From Halomonas halocynthiae DSM 14573 (GTDB lineage: Bacteria; Pseudomonadota; Gammaproteobacteria; Pseudomonadales; Halomonadaceae), in assembly GCF_000425725.1 (NCBI RefSeq), contig NZ_KE384440.1, positions 194,317-258,316 of the forward strand: DNA of 64,000 nucleotides. The letters run 5' to 3'. The position numbers and the translations under genes are program-made. Each line of letters opens with the position of its first letter. The stretch's first letter is position 1. Shown here piece by piece: positions 27,097 to 36,315 of the stretch. The notes under the pieces are model-generated. The model ran no database searches. It saw only the letters and a program-made list of their open reading frames with translations, and had not been told where the DNA came from.

Positions 27097-27453
27097 ATGG
27101 GCGTTACCTACCACGATAGCAATGCACGCATGAGCCAGATTGCCATTCATAACGGCAGTGTTTACCTGGCCGGCCAGGTGCCGACAGATGCCTCTGCCGA
27201 CATGCGTGGCCAGACCGAGCAGGTGCTGGCGCGTATCGACCAACTACTGGCACAGGCAGGCACTTCCAAGGAAAACCTGATTTCTGCGCAGATCTGGGTC
27301 ACCAGCATGGCGGAGTTTGACCAGATGAATGCTGCCTGGGATGCCTGGGTGGTTGCTGGGCGCCCGCCCGTGCGTGCGGCAGTGGAAGCCAAGCTCGCCA
27401 AGCCGGAATGGAAAGTGGAAATCATGGTCGTGGCCGCGTTGCCGGAGGCGTGA
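27097..27453 (+). CDS. RidA family protein (reactive imine/enamine deaminase)
   Basis: A 118-aa YjgF/YER057c/UK114-type protein. RidA proteins hydrolyse reactive imine or enamine intermediates released by PLP enzymes and imine-forming oxidases. The typical SVYLAGQVPTD start and the ARIDQLLAQAGTSKENL and NAAWDAWVVAGRPPVRAAVEAKLAKPEWKVEI-type end (given here in part as GRPPVRAAVEAKL) are seen. In RidA the Arg of the final block binds the substrate carboxylate. The ribosome site is CAGGAG. First gene of the operon; the next starts two bases after its stop, which fits a shared pathway. Confidence 0.88.
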   Translation: MGVTYHDSNARMSQIAIHNGSVYLAGQVPTDASADMRGQTEQVLARIDQLLAQAGTSKENLISAQIWVTSMAEFDQMNAAWDAWVVAGRPPVRAAVEAKLAKPEWKVEIMVVAALPEA

Positions 27454-27454
27454 T

Positions 27455-28393
27455 ATGCAGGTTATTTCTGCTGCCGATGTCGAACGTCACCTGGGTTGGG
27501 ACGGCCTGATCCAGCGTTTGAAAACCACCTTTGTGGAAGGCGTGGAGTCGCCGCCGCGTCATCACCACGCCATGCATCGTCCGGATGGTGAAGCTACCAT
27601 GCTGTTGATGCCCGCTTGGGAAGCAGCAGGTTATATCGGCGTGAAAATCGTCAACGCGTTTCCGCAGAATGCCAATCACGGCATTCCGGCGATTTCCGGT
27701 CTCTACCTACTCAGTGAAGGCAAACACGGCCAACCACTGGCGTGTATTGATGGCAGCGAACTGACTCGCCGTCGTACAGCGGCAGCCTCTGCGCTGGCTG
27801 GGAATGTGCTGGCCAAAGAAGACGCTGACACGCTGCTGGTGGTGGGCACCGGCAAACTGGCACCCATGGTGATTGAAGCCTACGCCAGCGTGCGCCCGAT
27901 CAAACGGGTGCTGGTGTGGGGGCGCAGCAAAGATAAAGCTGAAGCCGTGGCGGCTGAATACGCGGACCGTTTTGCGACGGAAGCCGTGACGGATCTGGCA
28001 TCCGCTGTGGCGGAGGCTGATATCGTCAGCTGCGTGACGCTTTCCACCGAGCCGCTGGTCAAGGGGGAGTGGTTAACGCCGGGTACTCACGTCGACCTGA
28101 TTGGTGCCTTCCGCCCGACCATGCGTGAAACCGATGGCGAATGCCTGCGACGTGCCGATGTGTACGTGGATACCTACGCGGGTGCCAAAGGCGAAGCCGG
28201 GGATATTCACCAGGCAATTGAGGAAGGCTGCTTCGCGTTTGATGATATCAAGGGCGATCTGGCCGAAGTGCTGAAAGGCGACAAGCCCGGACGTACCAGC
28301 AGTGAGGCCATTACGCTGTTCAAATCCGTTGGCGCGTCGCTGGAGGATCTGGCTGCAGCGATTGAGACCTGGGAAAGCATGGAAAGCGCCTAA
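27455..28393 (+). CDS. Ornithine cyclodeaminase / mu-crystallin family protein
   Basis: A 312-aa NAD(P)-binding protein of the ornithine cyclodeaminase/mu-crystallin superfamily. The N-terminal dimerisation part has ESPPRHHHAMHRPDGEATMLLMPAW and IGVKIVNAFPQN. The Rossmann part has VVGTGKLAPMVIEAYASVRPIKRV (the usual GTGxQA glycine loop is GTGKLA) and closes with the GAFRPTMRETD signature. Members either cyclise diamino acids or reduce cyclic imino acids such as pyrroline- and piperideine-2-carboxylate; the RidA neighbour favours an imine intermediate. The start at 27455 is two bases after the RidA stop. Confidence 0.87.
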   Translation: MQVISAADVERHLGWDGLIQRLKTTFVEGVESPPRHHHAMHRPDGEATMLLMPAWEAAGYIGVKIVNAFPQNANHGIPAISGLYLLSEGKHGQPLACIDGSELTRRRTAAASALAGNVLAKEDADTLLVVGTGKLAPMVIEAYASVRPIKRVLVWGRSKDKAEAVAAEYADRFATEAVTDLASAVAEADIVSCVTLSTEPLVKGEWLTPGTHVDLIGAFRPTMRETDGECLRRADVYVDTYAGAKGEAGDIHQAIEEGCFAFDDIKGDLAEVLKGDKPGRTSSEAITLFKSVGASLEDLAAAIETWESMESA

Positions 28394-28417
28394 AGACTAT
28401 CAGTAATATGGTCTTTT

Positions 28418-28558
28418 ATGGCTTACGACAAGGATGTCGTTTGTGTTGAAACTGCCTCTCTTGTTGTTTCCCTGCCGTTCTATGCGGCTTTCATCGCGGC
28501 CATTTTTCTGTTGGCGACGTTCCCTGCGCTTTCTACCTGGGTTCCGTCATTGCTTTAA
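28418..28558 (+). pseudogene. Probable C-terminal remnant of a TRAP transporter large permease
   Basis: A 46-codon frame (ATG at 28418, stop at 28558). Its product ends PFYAAFIAAIFLLATFPALSTWVPSLL in part, here seen as the motif LLATFPALSTWVPSLL, which resembles the end of TRAP large permeases (DctM/SiaM: final helix, then FPALSLWLP-type). The frame is closed upstream by the cyclodeaminase stop. No small permease or binding-protein gene is present. The simplest reading is that a TRAP transporter gene once stood here and was deleted. An alternative is a small hydrophobic peptide gene, but no clear ribosome site precedes its ATG. Confidence 0.5.
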
Positions 28559-28603
28559 CCTGGCACGGGTTTACCCGGCGCTTAACCTCATGGTGAACGA
28601 TTA

Positions 28604-29638
28604 ATGAAATGCTTCTACCATCCAGATCAGGCGCGGCATGCGCCGCCCACCTTTCTGTTGCGTGGCCAACCGGCCCCTTCACCGGAAGGACCTGTGCGGG
28701 CAGAGTTGCTCAGCGAAGGTCTGGCGGCAGCGGGCTTGAGCCTGACGGCCCCGATGGAAACGGACTCACCGACGCTGCGTAAGCGTCTTGAGCAGGTTCA
28801 TACATCCCGCTATCTGCAGTTTCTCGAAACCATCTATGAACGTTGGCATGCGATACCCGGTGCGTCTGAGTTAGTCGCGCCCAATGTTCATCCCTGTGGT
28901 GGGGCCCAGCATTACCCACGTCATCCTGTAGGGCAGGCCGGATGGCACCTGCATGACATGGCCTGCCCGCTGAGTGAGACCAGTTTTCGTGGCGCGATGG
29001 CCTCGGCCGCCACCGCCGTGGCGGCCGCGGAAGATGTGCTGCGTGGAGCAGCCCGTTCCTATGCCTTGTGTCGCCCGCCGGGCCACCATGCCGGGCCGGA
29101 TAATGCCGGTGGCTTTTGTCTGGTCAATAATGCAGCGCTGGCCGCCAGCGTGCTGCGTGAGAAAGTGTCTAAAGTCGCTATCATTGATGTGGATTTACAC
29201 CATGGTAACGGCACTCAGGATATCTTCTACGCTCGCGGTGATGTGTGGACGGGGTCGGTACATGCTGACCCGAGTGATTTCTATCCTTTCTTCTGGAGTG
29301 GAGCCGATGAAACCGGCAGTGGTGAAGGGGAAGGGGCTAATGTTAATTTTCCGCTACCGCTTGGCAGCGACGGCGAGACCTATCTGAGCGCTGTAGCGAC
29401 CTTAATCAAGCAGCTCAACCACTTTCAGCCAGAGGCTGTGGTGGTGTCATTGGGGTTGGATGTCCACAAGGATGACCCGTTGGCCGGGTTAAGCGTGGAA
29501 ACGGAGGAGTTTGTGGCCCTGGGCGAGCAGTTAAGCGCGCTTTCACAGCCCACCGTGGTGATTCAGGAAGGCGGCTATCCGACCGATCATCTAAGCGCTA
29601 ACCTTACCGCCTTTATGCGCGGTTATCTGCGAGGCTGA
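28604..29638 (+). CDS. Histone deacetylase family protein, acetylpolyamine-amidohydrolase-like
   Basis: A 344-aa zinc amidohydrolase of the arginase/deacetylase fold. Catalytic His161-His162 sit in RPPGHHAG. Zinc ligands are Asp197 and His199 in DVDLHHGNGTQDIFY and Asp286 in GLDVHKDDPLAG. The transition-state Tyr325 is in EGGYP. The N-terminal 100 residues include an insertion typical of acetylpolyamine amidohydrolases, which restricts the pocket to small substrates. The likely reaction is removal of an acetyl group from an N-acetylated amine or diamino acid. It is followed by a second deacetylase gene with no gap. Confidence 0.88.
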   Translation: MKCFYHPDQARHAPPTFLLRGQPAPSPEGPVRAELLSEGLAAAGLSLTAPMETDSPTLRKRLEQVHTSRYLQFLETIYERWHAIPGASELVAPNVHPCGGAQHYPRHPVGQAGWHLHDMACPLSETSFRGAMASAATAVAAAEDVLRGAARSYALCRPPGHHAGPDNAGGFCLVNNAALAASVLREKVSKVAIIDVDLHHGNGTQDIFYARGDVWTGSVHADPSDFYPFFWSGADETGSGEGEGANVNFPLPLGSDGETYLSAVATLIKQLNHFQPEAVVVSLGLDVHKDDPLAGLSVETEEFVALGEQLSALSQPTVVIQEGGYPTDHLSANLTAFMRGYLRG

Positions 29639-30772
29639 ATGAGCACGACTGGGTTAATAAACACAGGGTTGAAGACGACAGGTTTTTACTGGCATGAACG
29701 CTGCTTCTGGCATGACCAGGGCGCCATCGGCGTGTTTTCGTCGCCGGGTGAGTTTCTGCAACCGCAGGCGGCGTCTGAAAGCCCCGAAAGCAAGCGGCGG
29801 CTGAAAAATATTCTTGAAGTCAGCGGCCTGATAGACGAGCTAGAGGTCGTGAAACCGCCAGCGGCCACCCAGGAAGACCTGCTGCGCTTTCATACTCCGC
29901 GCTACCTGAAAATGCTGGCGAAAGATGATGCGCGAGGTGGCGGCAATGGCGGTGACTGCGCCCCCTTCATGCCCGGCAGTTGGGCAGCCGCCCAGCAGTC
30001 GGCAGGGCTTGCCGTGGCAGCGGTGGAAGACGTTGCCCTTGGGAAAGTGGCCAATGCCTATGCGCTGTGTCGTCCTCCCGGCCACCATGCCGAGGCCGAT
30101 CAAGGGCGTGGGTTCTGCCTGTTGGGTAATATCCCCGTTGCGGTAATGCGCGCAAGGGCCTTGGGGCAGGTGAAGCGGGTGGCGATTCTTGATTGGGATG
30201 TGCATCACGGTAACAGCCAGCAGTCAGCGTTTTACGCCGACCCCGAGGTGCTGACCGTTTCCATTCATCAGTCCGGCAACTACCCGCTGGACACGGGCCG
30301 CTTTGAAGAGCAGGGCGAAGGCGCCGGGAAAGGGGCTAATCTCAATCTTCCCATGCCGCCAGGCTGTGGGCTGGGGGCATATCAGTACGCCATGGAAACC
30401 TTGATTCTGCCCGCGCTTGACGCCTTTGCGCCGGATATGATCGTGGTCGCCTGCGGTTATGATGCCTGCGCCAAGGACCCGCTGGGCAAGATGCTGCTCA
30501 ACAGCGGTGCCTTTGCCGAGATGACCGCCCAGCTCAAGGCATTAGCTGAGCGCCGCTGCTCAGGCAAACTGGTGTTTGTGCATGAAGGCGGATACTCAGA
30601 AGGCTATGTGCCACTGTGTGGCCACAGCGTTATTCAGACCCTGGCGGGCAGTGAGATTGCGGTGCCCGACCCGCAGAACGATGAAATTGCCGCCTGGGAT
30701 TATCAGGCGTTACAGCCACATCAGCAGGCGCTGATGGATGGCTGGCGCCAACAGTGGGAGCAAAATGCATGA
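29639..30772 (+). CDS. Class II histone deacetylase-like amidohydrolase
   Basis: A 377-aa homologue of bacterial HDAH (Alcaligenes FB188 type, about 369 aa). Catalytic His149-His150 are in RPPGHHAE, zinc ligands Asp187/His189 in DWDVHHGNSQQSAFY and Asp275 in CGYDACAKDPLG, with the Tyr in HEGGYSEGY. All catalytic residues look intact. The start codon immediately follows the previous stop, so both deacetylases are coupled. Two paralogous deacetylases in a row suggest either two acyl substrates or two acyl positions. The end overlaps the next gene by four bases. Confidence 0.9.
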   Translation: MSTTGLINTGLKTTGFYWHERCFWHDQGAIGVFSSPGEFLQPQAASESPESKRRLKNILEVSGLIDELEVVKPPAATQEDLLRFHTPRYLKMLAKDDARGGGNGGDCAPFMPGSWAAAQQSAGLAVAAVEDVALGKVANAYALCRPPGHHAEADQGRGFCLLGNIPVAVMRARALGQVKRVAILDWDVHHGNSQQSAFYADPEVLTVSIHQSGNYPLDTGRFEEQGEGAGKGANLNLPMPPGCGLGAYQYAMETLILPALDAFAPDMIVVACGYDACAKDPLGKMLLNSGAFAEMTAQLKALAERRCSGKLVFVHEGGYSEGYVPLCGHSVIQTLAGSEIAVPDPQNDEIAAWDYQALQPHQQALMDGWRQQWEQNA

Positions 30773-31725
30773 CACCGCTTTATGATCGTGATGGCTGGAT
30801 CTGGCAGGACGGCGAATGGCTGGAATGGCGAGAGGCCAAAATTCACGTCTTCACCCATACCCTGCATTACGGGATGGGCTGTTTTGAAGGCGTGCGCGCC
30901 TATGCAGGCGAGCAGGGGACGGCGATATTTCGGGTCGCTGAACACACCCGCCGTCTGGCAGAAAGCGCCCACTCGCTGGATATCCCGATGGATTTCAGCG
31001 AAGCCGCGCTGATCGATGCTCAGCAGGAATGCCTGCGTAAAAACAAGCTCACCAACGCCTACCTCAAGCCCACGGTATTTCTCGGTGCAGAAGGGCTTGG
31101 CCTGCGCGCCAAAGGGTTGAGCACCCATGTGATGATTGCCGCCTGGGATCTCGGGCCTTATCTTTCGCCGGAAGCCAAGCGTTGCGGGCTGCGCGCGATC
31201 ACCTCTTCCTGGGCGCGCCATCACGTCAATATCAGCCTGTGCCGCGCCAAAACCAGCGGCCACTACGTCAACTCCATGCTGGCGCTGAATACCGCGGTCA
31301 AGGCCGGGTTTGATGAAACCATCATGCTCGACCCGGAAGGCTATGTCGCAGAAGCCTCGGCTGCCAATGTTTTTCTGCTGCGCGATGGCGTTCTGCACAC
31401 CCCGGAAGTCACCTCCTGCCTGCAGGGCATCACCCGCGACAGCGTGATTCAGCTGGCCCGTGACGTGCTGGGCATTGAAGTGCGCGAGCGGCGCATCACC
31501 CGCGATGAACTCTACACCGCCGATGAAGTCTTCCTGACCGGCACCGCTGCAGAAATCCTCCCGCTGCGTGAACTGGATGGACGCAAAATTGGCGTAAGAG
31601 CCGGTGCCCCCGCCGTGGATGCCCCTATCCCTGATGACAGCGTCACCGCCCGGCTACAGCGAACCTACCAGCAAGCCGTCCGCGGCGAACTGCCCGCGTT
31701 CAAGCACTGGCTGACACCGGTGTAA
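30769..31725 (+). CDS. Branched-chain-type amino acid aminotransferase (class IV, PLP)
   Basis: A 318-aa fold-type IV aminotransferase resembling IlvE. HVFTHTLHYGMGCFEGVRAY is the substrate-side loop, the PLP lysine is in CRAKTSGHYVNSMLA, and EASAANVFLL and FLTGTAAEILPL are family motifs. IlvE-like proteins transaminate valine, leucine and isoleucine, but others act on different amines. Location at the end of a catabolic operon, overlapping the deacetylase stop (ATGA), suggests it acts on a product of that route and is not the housekeeping IlvE. Start at 30769 instead of 30754 because of that overlap. Confidence 0.82.
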   Translation: MTPLYDRDGWIWQDGEWLEWREAKIHVFTHTLHYGMGCFEGVRAYAGEQGTAIFRVAEHTRRLAESAHSLDIPMDFSEAALIDAQQECLRKNKLTNAYLKPTVFLGAEGLGLRAKGLSTHVMIAAWDLGPYLSPEAKRCGLRAITSSWARHHVNISLCRAKTSGHYVNSMLALNTAVKAGFDETIMLDPEGYVAEASAANVFLLRDGVLHTPEVTSCLQGITRDSVIQLARDVLGIEVRERRITRDELYTADEVFLTGTAAEILPLRELDGRKIGVRAGAPAVDAPIPDDSVTARLQRTYQQAVRGELPAFKHWLTPV

Positions 31726-31963
31726 CCTCGCGGTGTTAATGCTTTTCATGTTTTTTAGTGGAAAGCTCGGTTGCAGCCTACTTTACTTGGCAATATAGGG
31801 AGTGGTACCCACTGAGCCACTGCCTCAAAAAAATTTACGACGCTTGCGTTTGGTAATCAGCATATAGCAAAGGCAGCGACAGCAGTGTTTTATGGAGTGA
31901 CTACGTAAACTGTTGGGTCAATGAAATCGGTTTATCAGACAACGACATGACTAGGGATGCGGC

Positions 31964-34900
31964 ATGGCTCACTTATTACGTATCGTGATGATTCACGGCC
32001 ATCTCGACGGTGTGGTCGAGTTGAGTCTGGATGGTCACACCAATATCTGCGGCACCAACGCCTCCGGCAAAACCACCTTGCAGCGACTGGTGCCGGTGTT
32101 CTATGGCGAGCTGCCCAACCGGGTGGTACCACGAACGCGCATGAAGTTTGATGCGTTCTATCTGCCCAACAGCAATAGTTACCTTGTCTACGAATATCGC
32201 CGTGAAGCGGGCAGCCTGTGCCAGGTGGTGCTGACCCGCAGCACCAGCGGTGGCGTGGAATACCGTTTTGTGGCCGCCCCTTACCGGCCTGAAGATTACC
32301 TGCTTGAAAGTGAAGGTAGCGTTGTCGCGCGTGACTACCCGCAGTGGCTGAATGGCCTGCGCCATAACGGTATCGCTACCTCCAGCAAGCTGACGGCCAC
32401 CTCGGAGTATCGCGCGGTGATTCAGAATGACTTCACCCCGATTCCCGGTATGGCCTCTCACGGCAACCGTAAAGAGGCGCTCAGGCTACGCCAGATGGCC
32501 GCCCAGTTCAGTCTGGTGAAACCGGAACATCGTATCCGCCACATGGAGAAGCTGGTCTCGGCGGTGCATGCCAAAGAGGGCAAGCTGGATACCCTCAAGA
32601 CCATGCTGGCGGCGATTTTCGAAGAAGACGGCGTGGAGTTGCCCGTCACCCGGATTCGCAGCACCAAGGCGCGGGACTGGATCGCCCAGATGCGCCAGTC
32701 CATGCGTTTGACGCCGCTGCAGCGCGCCTTGGCGGAGCTGCGTGAGACGGATGCCGAGCTTGCCCGTCTGGACGCCGTATTATGGCAACTCAAGCCCCAG
32801 CTGGATGCCGATCAGCACCGTACCGAACGCACCGCGGCGGATACCGACGCTGCTATCAAGGAGCAAAAAGCGCTCTTCAAAGCCCAGCAGGAAGACTACG
32901 AAACCGCCCGTGATGCGTTAAACGACCAGCTCAGCGCCCAGGAAAGCGAGCGCAAGCAGGCCGAACGCAGCCTGGAAGACCTTCAGCAGCGCTATGAAGC
33001 CTATGAAGACGCTGACATGCCGCAGCTTGAGCGTGACCTGCAAGCCCTGCCGCAACAGCGCGAAAAACACCAGCAGCTGCGCGAGCATCTGGCGCTGATG
33101 CAGGAAGCCGCCGAGGCGAGCCAGGCGCGTAAAGATGCCCGCTTGCGCGAGTTGGGCGAGACTCTGGCCCGCCAGAGTGAAGAGCTTCAGGCCCAGATGG
33201 ATGCCGTTGGAGAAGAACAGGCGGCACGGCGCGAAACGCACTGGGATGACCAGCAACGCCTGATCAACCGTTACCAACAGCAGCGCCAGACGCTGGACGC
33301 CAGCTTTCAGGGGCGTGTGGCGGAAGGCGTTGAACGCTTGGCCACGCTCAAAGCGGCCTTGGTGCATCAAGGCCCCAACGCTGACGAAACCGCTGAGGCC
33401 GAACTGGCTCAGGCGCGGCTGGATCAGGCGCAAAGTACACTCAGTGCCGCCCGCGATCATCACAACAGCTTGCGCCTGGAACTGGAGGCGCATAAGCAGG
33501 AACGCGAAAACGCTGACAGCGCCTTCAATGCCGCCCGCCAGCGTCTGGAGGCAGCGCAGCAACACAGCGGCGAACTGTACCGCCAGAAAGACCCGGAGCA
33601 AGGCTCTTTACGCCACTTTCTGCGCTTTCATCGCCCTGGTTGGGAACAGTCCCTGGGTAAAGTCTTGGCGCCGGAGCTGCTGGAACGCCGTGATCTGGCG
33701 CCTGCCATGCTGGCAGTCGAAAATGACGACAGCGCGCCAGAAAACGACAGCCTTTACGGGCTGCAGGTGAACCTTAACGCCATCGCGCTGCCGGATTACG
33801 CTCAGGATGAAGCCAGTCTGCTTGCCGCCATCGAGGCTGCCGACGCCGCTGTGCTGCGGGCAGAAGCCGACGTTGAGAGCAACGAAAAAAATCTGCGCCG
33901 GCAGGTCGAACGGGTAACACTTGCCGAGCAGGCGCTGGGCAAGGCACGGTTAGCGATTACCAGCGCTGAAGAAGACGTCGAATATGCCCAGCAGGCCCGC
34001 CGCCAGCTGCAGGAGCGCCATGCACGGGCGCAACAGCAGCGACGCGCTGAACAGGAAAAAGCCCTGGCCGAGCAGCAGGCTATTCAGCAGGCCCTGCAGG
34101 AAGAACAACAGGATGCACAGGCCAAACTGGAAGTCTCTCATCAGGCAGAGCTTCTGGAACTCAAGGCCGATGCTCAAAGCCAGCTGGACAGCCTGGCTGC
34201 ACGCTTTCAGCAGCATAAACAGCAGCTCACCGAACTCAAAAGCGAACACCAGCGCCAGTGCAAAGAGCTGGAGCAGGCCTTTGATCAGGAGCTTCAGGCC
34301 AGCGGTGTCGACCCGGTTACCCTGCGTGATACCCGCCATCGGTTGCAGCAGCTGGAAACGCATATTCGCGCAACAGCCGCTCGTCAGGAAGAACTGGATC
34401 TCTATCAGCGCTTCATGCGCGTGGAGTGGGGGCAGCAAAAGCCGGAACTGATTCAGCAACTGAGTGAATTGACCCGCAGCTGCGATGCACTCAAACGCCA
34501 GCGGGATCAGCAACAGCAAGCCTTCAAGTCTACCCAGGCGAGCCATCGCCAAGCCCTCAACCAACTGCAGGAAGCCTATCAGCAGGCCCAGGCGTTGTTG
34601 GAAGAGCTTAAACCGCTGCTAAAACAGTTGGATGAGCTGGCCCTGAGTGCGGATGCGTCGCCCCAGCAGGAGGCGCCAGGAGATGTCAGCGAACGTCTCG
34701 CGCGTGCCCGACAGGCTCTCAAACAGCGTGCTGAAGCCAGAGAACACCTGCGCAAGGGCTGTCAGGACGTGGAAAGCCAGCTGATCAAAGGCGCCAGCAG
34801 TGGGTTTGTCGAAATGCTGGAAGGCGAGCGTGAAAAACTGCCGGACAGGGACGACCCACGGCGCTTGCTGCCACTGCTTGGCGATATGCTTAAACTGCTG

Positions 34901-35668
34901 GAAGACCAGCAACAGCAGCTGGTGCAGCAAGGGCGCAATATCGGCGATGATCTGGTCAAGTTCTTCACTGTGTTTCGTGACCTCAATCGGCGTATCAGCG
35001 CCCAGAGCCGCCGGCTTTCCGACGAAGTCGCGGACGACCTGCGTCTGGAAGGGATCACCAAGGCCGAAGTACAGATCCAGTCAACCATTGATGAGCTGGG
35101 CTTCTGGGAGCCGCTCAAGGATTTCGCTCAGCGTTATCATGAATGGACACAGTCGGGCTATGACCTGCCCAGCGACGACTACCTCAATGCCCTGACCGAG
35201 GTGGTGGATTTACTCCGCCATGATCAGCAGTACAGTTTTGAAAGCCTGCTGCGTCTGGAGTTGCACCTGAACGAAGGCGGCGCGGATCTGGTGATCAAGA
35301 ACGATCGCCAGCTACTGGAATCCTCCAGCCACGGCATGGCCTACCTGATTCTGTGCAAGTTTCTGCTTGCCTTCACCCGCCTGTTGCGCGGCAAGGCCGA
35401 GATCGCCATCCACTGGCCGATTGATGAAATTGGCACCCTGGCCTATCACAACGTCGAGAAACTGTTTGATGCCTGCGACAGCAACCGCATTCATGTGGTG
35501 GGCGCCTTCCCGAATCCGGAATCGGATGTTCTGATGCTGTTTCACCATCGCTACTTGATCGAACAGGATGCCAAGCTTCCCGACATCCGCCGCCTGAAAC
35601 GCATTGAACCGCGCCTGAGCCCACTGGCCGCCCGTATAAAGGCACGTAGCGAGGAGGTGCCCGCATGA
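31964..35668 (+). CDS. SMC-like ATPase of a Wadjet/MksBEFG-type system (JetC/MksB-like)
   Basis: A 1234-aa SMC-family ATPase. Walker A is GTNASGKTT (residues 30-38). Long, Gln/Glu/Ala-rich coiled coils run from about 265 to 530 and 600 to 1000, with a hinge-like block between (about 545-615). Near the C-terminus come a signature-like ESSSHGMAYLILCKF (about 1119-1133) and the Walker B IHWPIDEIG with Asp1154-Glu1155. This is the MukB/JetC layout. The product would form a loop-extruding motor with the next two proteins. The start is ATG 31964; the stop overlaps the next start. It may match the Pfam family DUF3584, which I could not test. Confidence 0.85.
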   Translation: MAHLLRIVMIHGHLDGVVELSLDGHTNICGTNASGKTTLQRLVPVFYGELPNRVVPRTRMKFDAFYLPNSNSYLVYEYRREAGSLCQVVLTRSTSGGVEYRFVAAPYRPEDYLLESEGSVVARDYPQWLNGLRHNGIATSSKLTATSEYRAVIQNDFTPIPGMASHGNRKEALRLRQMAAQFSLVKPEHRIRHMEKLVSAVHAKEGKLDTLKTMLAAIFEEDGVELPVTRIRSTKARDWIAQMRQSMRLTPLQRALAELRETDAELARLDAVLWQLKPQLDADQHRTERTAADTDAAIKEQKALFKAQQEDYETARDALNDQLSAQESERKQAERSLEDLQQRYEAYEDADMPQLERDLQALPQQREKHQQLREHLALMQEAAEASQARKDARLRELGETLARQSEELQAQMDAVGEEQAARRETHWDDQQRLINRYQQQRQTLDASFQGRVAEGVERLATLKAALVHQGPNADETAEAELAQARLDQAQSTLSAARDHHNSLRLELEAHKQERENADSAFNAARQRLEAAQQHSGELYRQKDPEQGSLRHFLRFHRPGWEQSLGKVLAPELLERRDLAPAMLAVENDDSAPENDSLYGLQVNLNAIALPDYAQDEASLLAAIEAADAAVLRAEADVESNEKNLRRQVERVTLAEQALGKARLAITSAEEDVEYAQQARRQLQERHARAQQQRRAEQEKALAEQQAIQQALQEEQQDAQAKLEVSHQAELLELKADAQSQLDSLAARFQQHKQQLTELKSEHQRQCKELEQAFDQELQASGVDPVTLRDTRHRLQQLETHIRATAARQEELDLYQRFMRVEWGQQKPELIQQLSELTRSCDALKRQRDQQQQAFKSTQASHRQALNQLQEAYQQAQALLEELKPLLKQLDELALSADASPQQEAPGDVSERLARARQALKQRAEAREHLRKGCQDVESQLIKGASSGFVEMLEGEREKLPDRDDPRRLLPLLGDMLKLLEDQQQQLVQQGRNIGDDLVKFFTVFRDLNRRISAQSRRLSDEVADDLRLEGITKAEVQIQSTIDELGFWEPLKDFAQRYHEWTQSGYDLPSDDYLNALTEVVDLLRHDQQYSFESLLRLELHLNEGGADLVIKNDRQLLESSSHGMAYLILCKFLLAFTRLLRGKAEIAIHWPIDEIGTLAYHNVEKLFDACDSNRIHVVGAFPNPESDVLMLFHHRYLIEQDAKLPDIRRLKRIEPRLSPLAARIKARSEEVPA

Positions 35669-36315
35669 GCGAGAACAACCACCCCAACATGCTTAGCCAC
35701 GGACCCTTGCTGGAGCGCCTGCTGGCCGGTGAATTTGTCTGTGCGGTCAGCGATGAAAGCGCCTTTCGTCAGCTACAGGACGAAACGCTGCGCGAGGCCC
35801 TGGACGATTACCTGCGCCCGCTCAACCGGCGTCTGGCTACCAACCAGGATGCCAGCGTGTACTTTCTGGCCTGGCGGCAGGTGGATGATGCCGCCCGTGA
35901 GCAGCTCTCGCGCCAGCTCAACGACACGGTCAACCACCTTCTGCCGCTGCTGGAATGGCTGCAACTAGTGCAGGAAGCCTTAGGGCGCGACGGTGTACTG
36001 GCACCAGGAGATGTACTCAAACCTGGCGAGCTACAGGCCAGAAGCGAAGATAACCCCAGCCTGCGGGAGCGCATCGAACGGCTGGCCACCGACAGCTTTT
36101 TCGGCTCCCAGAGTGAGCAGCTCGATGCCCAGGTCAAGCAGGTGTTCAAACGCCTGAAAGAGCACGGTTACCTGTTACAGCCGCACAGCGACCGACAGGT
36201 CTATCTGGTCACCGGTAAGATCGACTACCTGATTGACTGGGTGCGCTTTATTCGCGACGAAGAACAGCTGCCCATCGACAGGGAAGACGAGGCGAGGCAG
36301 GAGGCATTGCTGTGA
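35665..36315 (+). CDS. KITE/MukE-like subunit (JetB/MksE-like)
   Basis: A 216-aa, largely helical protein with a C-terminal part like a winged helix (QLDAQVKQVFKRLKEHGYLLQPHSDRQVYLVTGKIDYLIDWVRF, quoted in part as LKEHGYLL and VYLVTGKIDYLID). Size and position match MukE/MksE/JetB, which bind the kleisin and modulate the SMC ATPase. The identity rests mainly on gene order; sequence similarity is weak. GAGGAGGT immediately upstream is a strong ribosome site, and both ends overlap neighbours by four bases (ATGA, GTGA). Confidence 0.7.
   Translation: MSENNHPNMLSHGPLLERLLAGEFVCAVSDESAFRQLQDETLREALDDYLRPLNRRLATNQDASVYFLAWRQVDDAAREQLSRQLNDTVNHLLPLLEWLQLVQEALGRDGVLAPGDVLKPGELQARSEDNPSLRERIERLATDSFFGSQSEQLDAQVKQVFKRLKEHGYLLQPHSDRQVYLVTGKIDYLIDWVRFIRDEEQLPIDREDEARQEALL

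Noticed and set aside
32918..34930. Long minus-strand frames inside the SMC gene (up to 227 codons)
   Set aside because: They mirror the Gln/Glu-rich coiled-coil codons of the SMC gene and have no ribosome sites.
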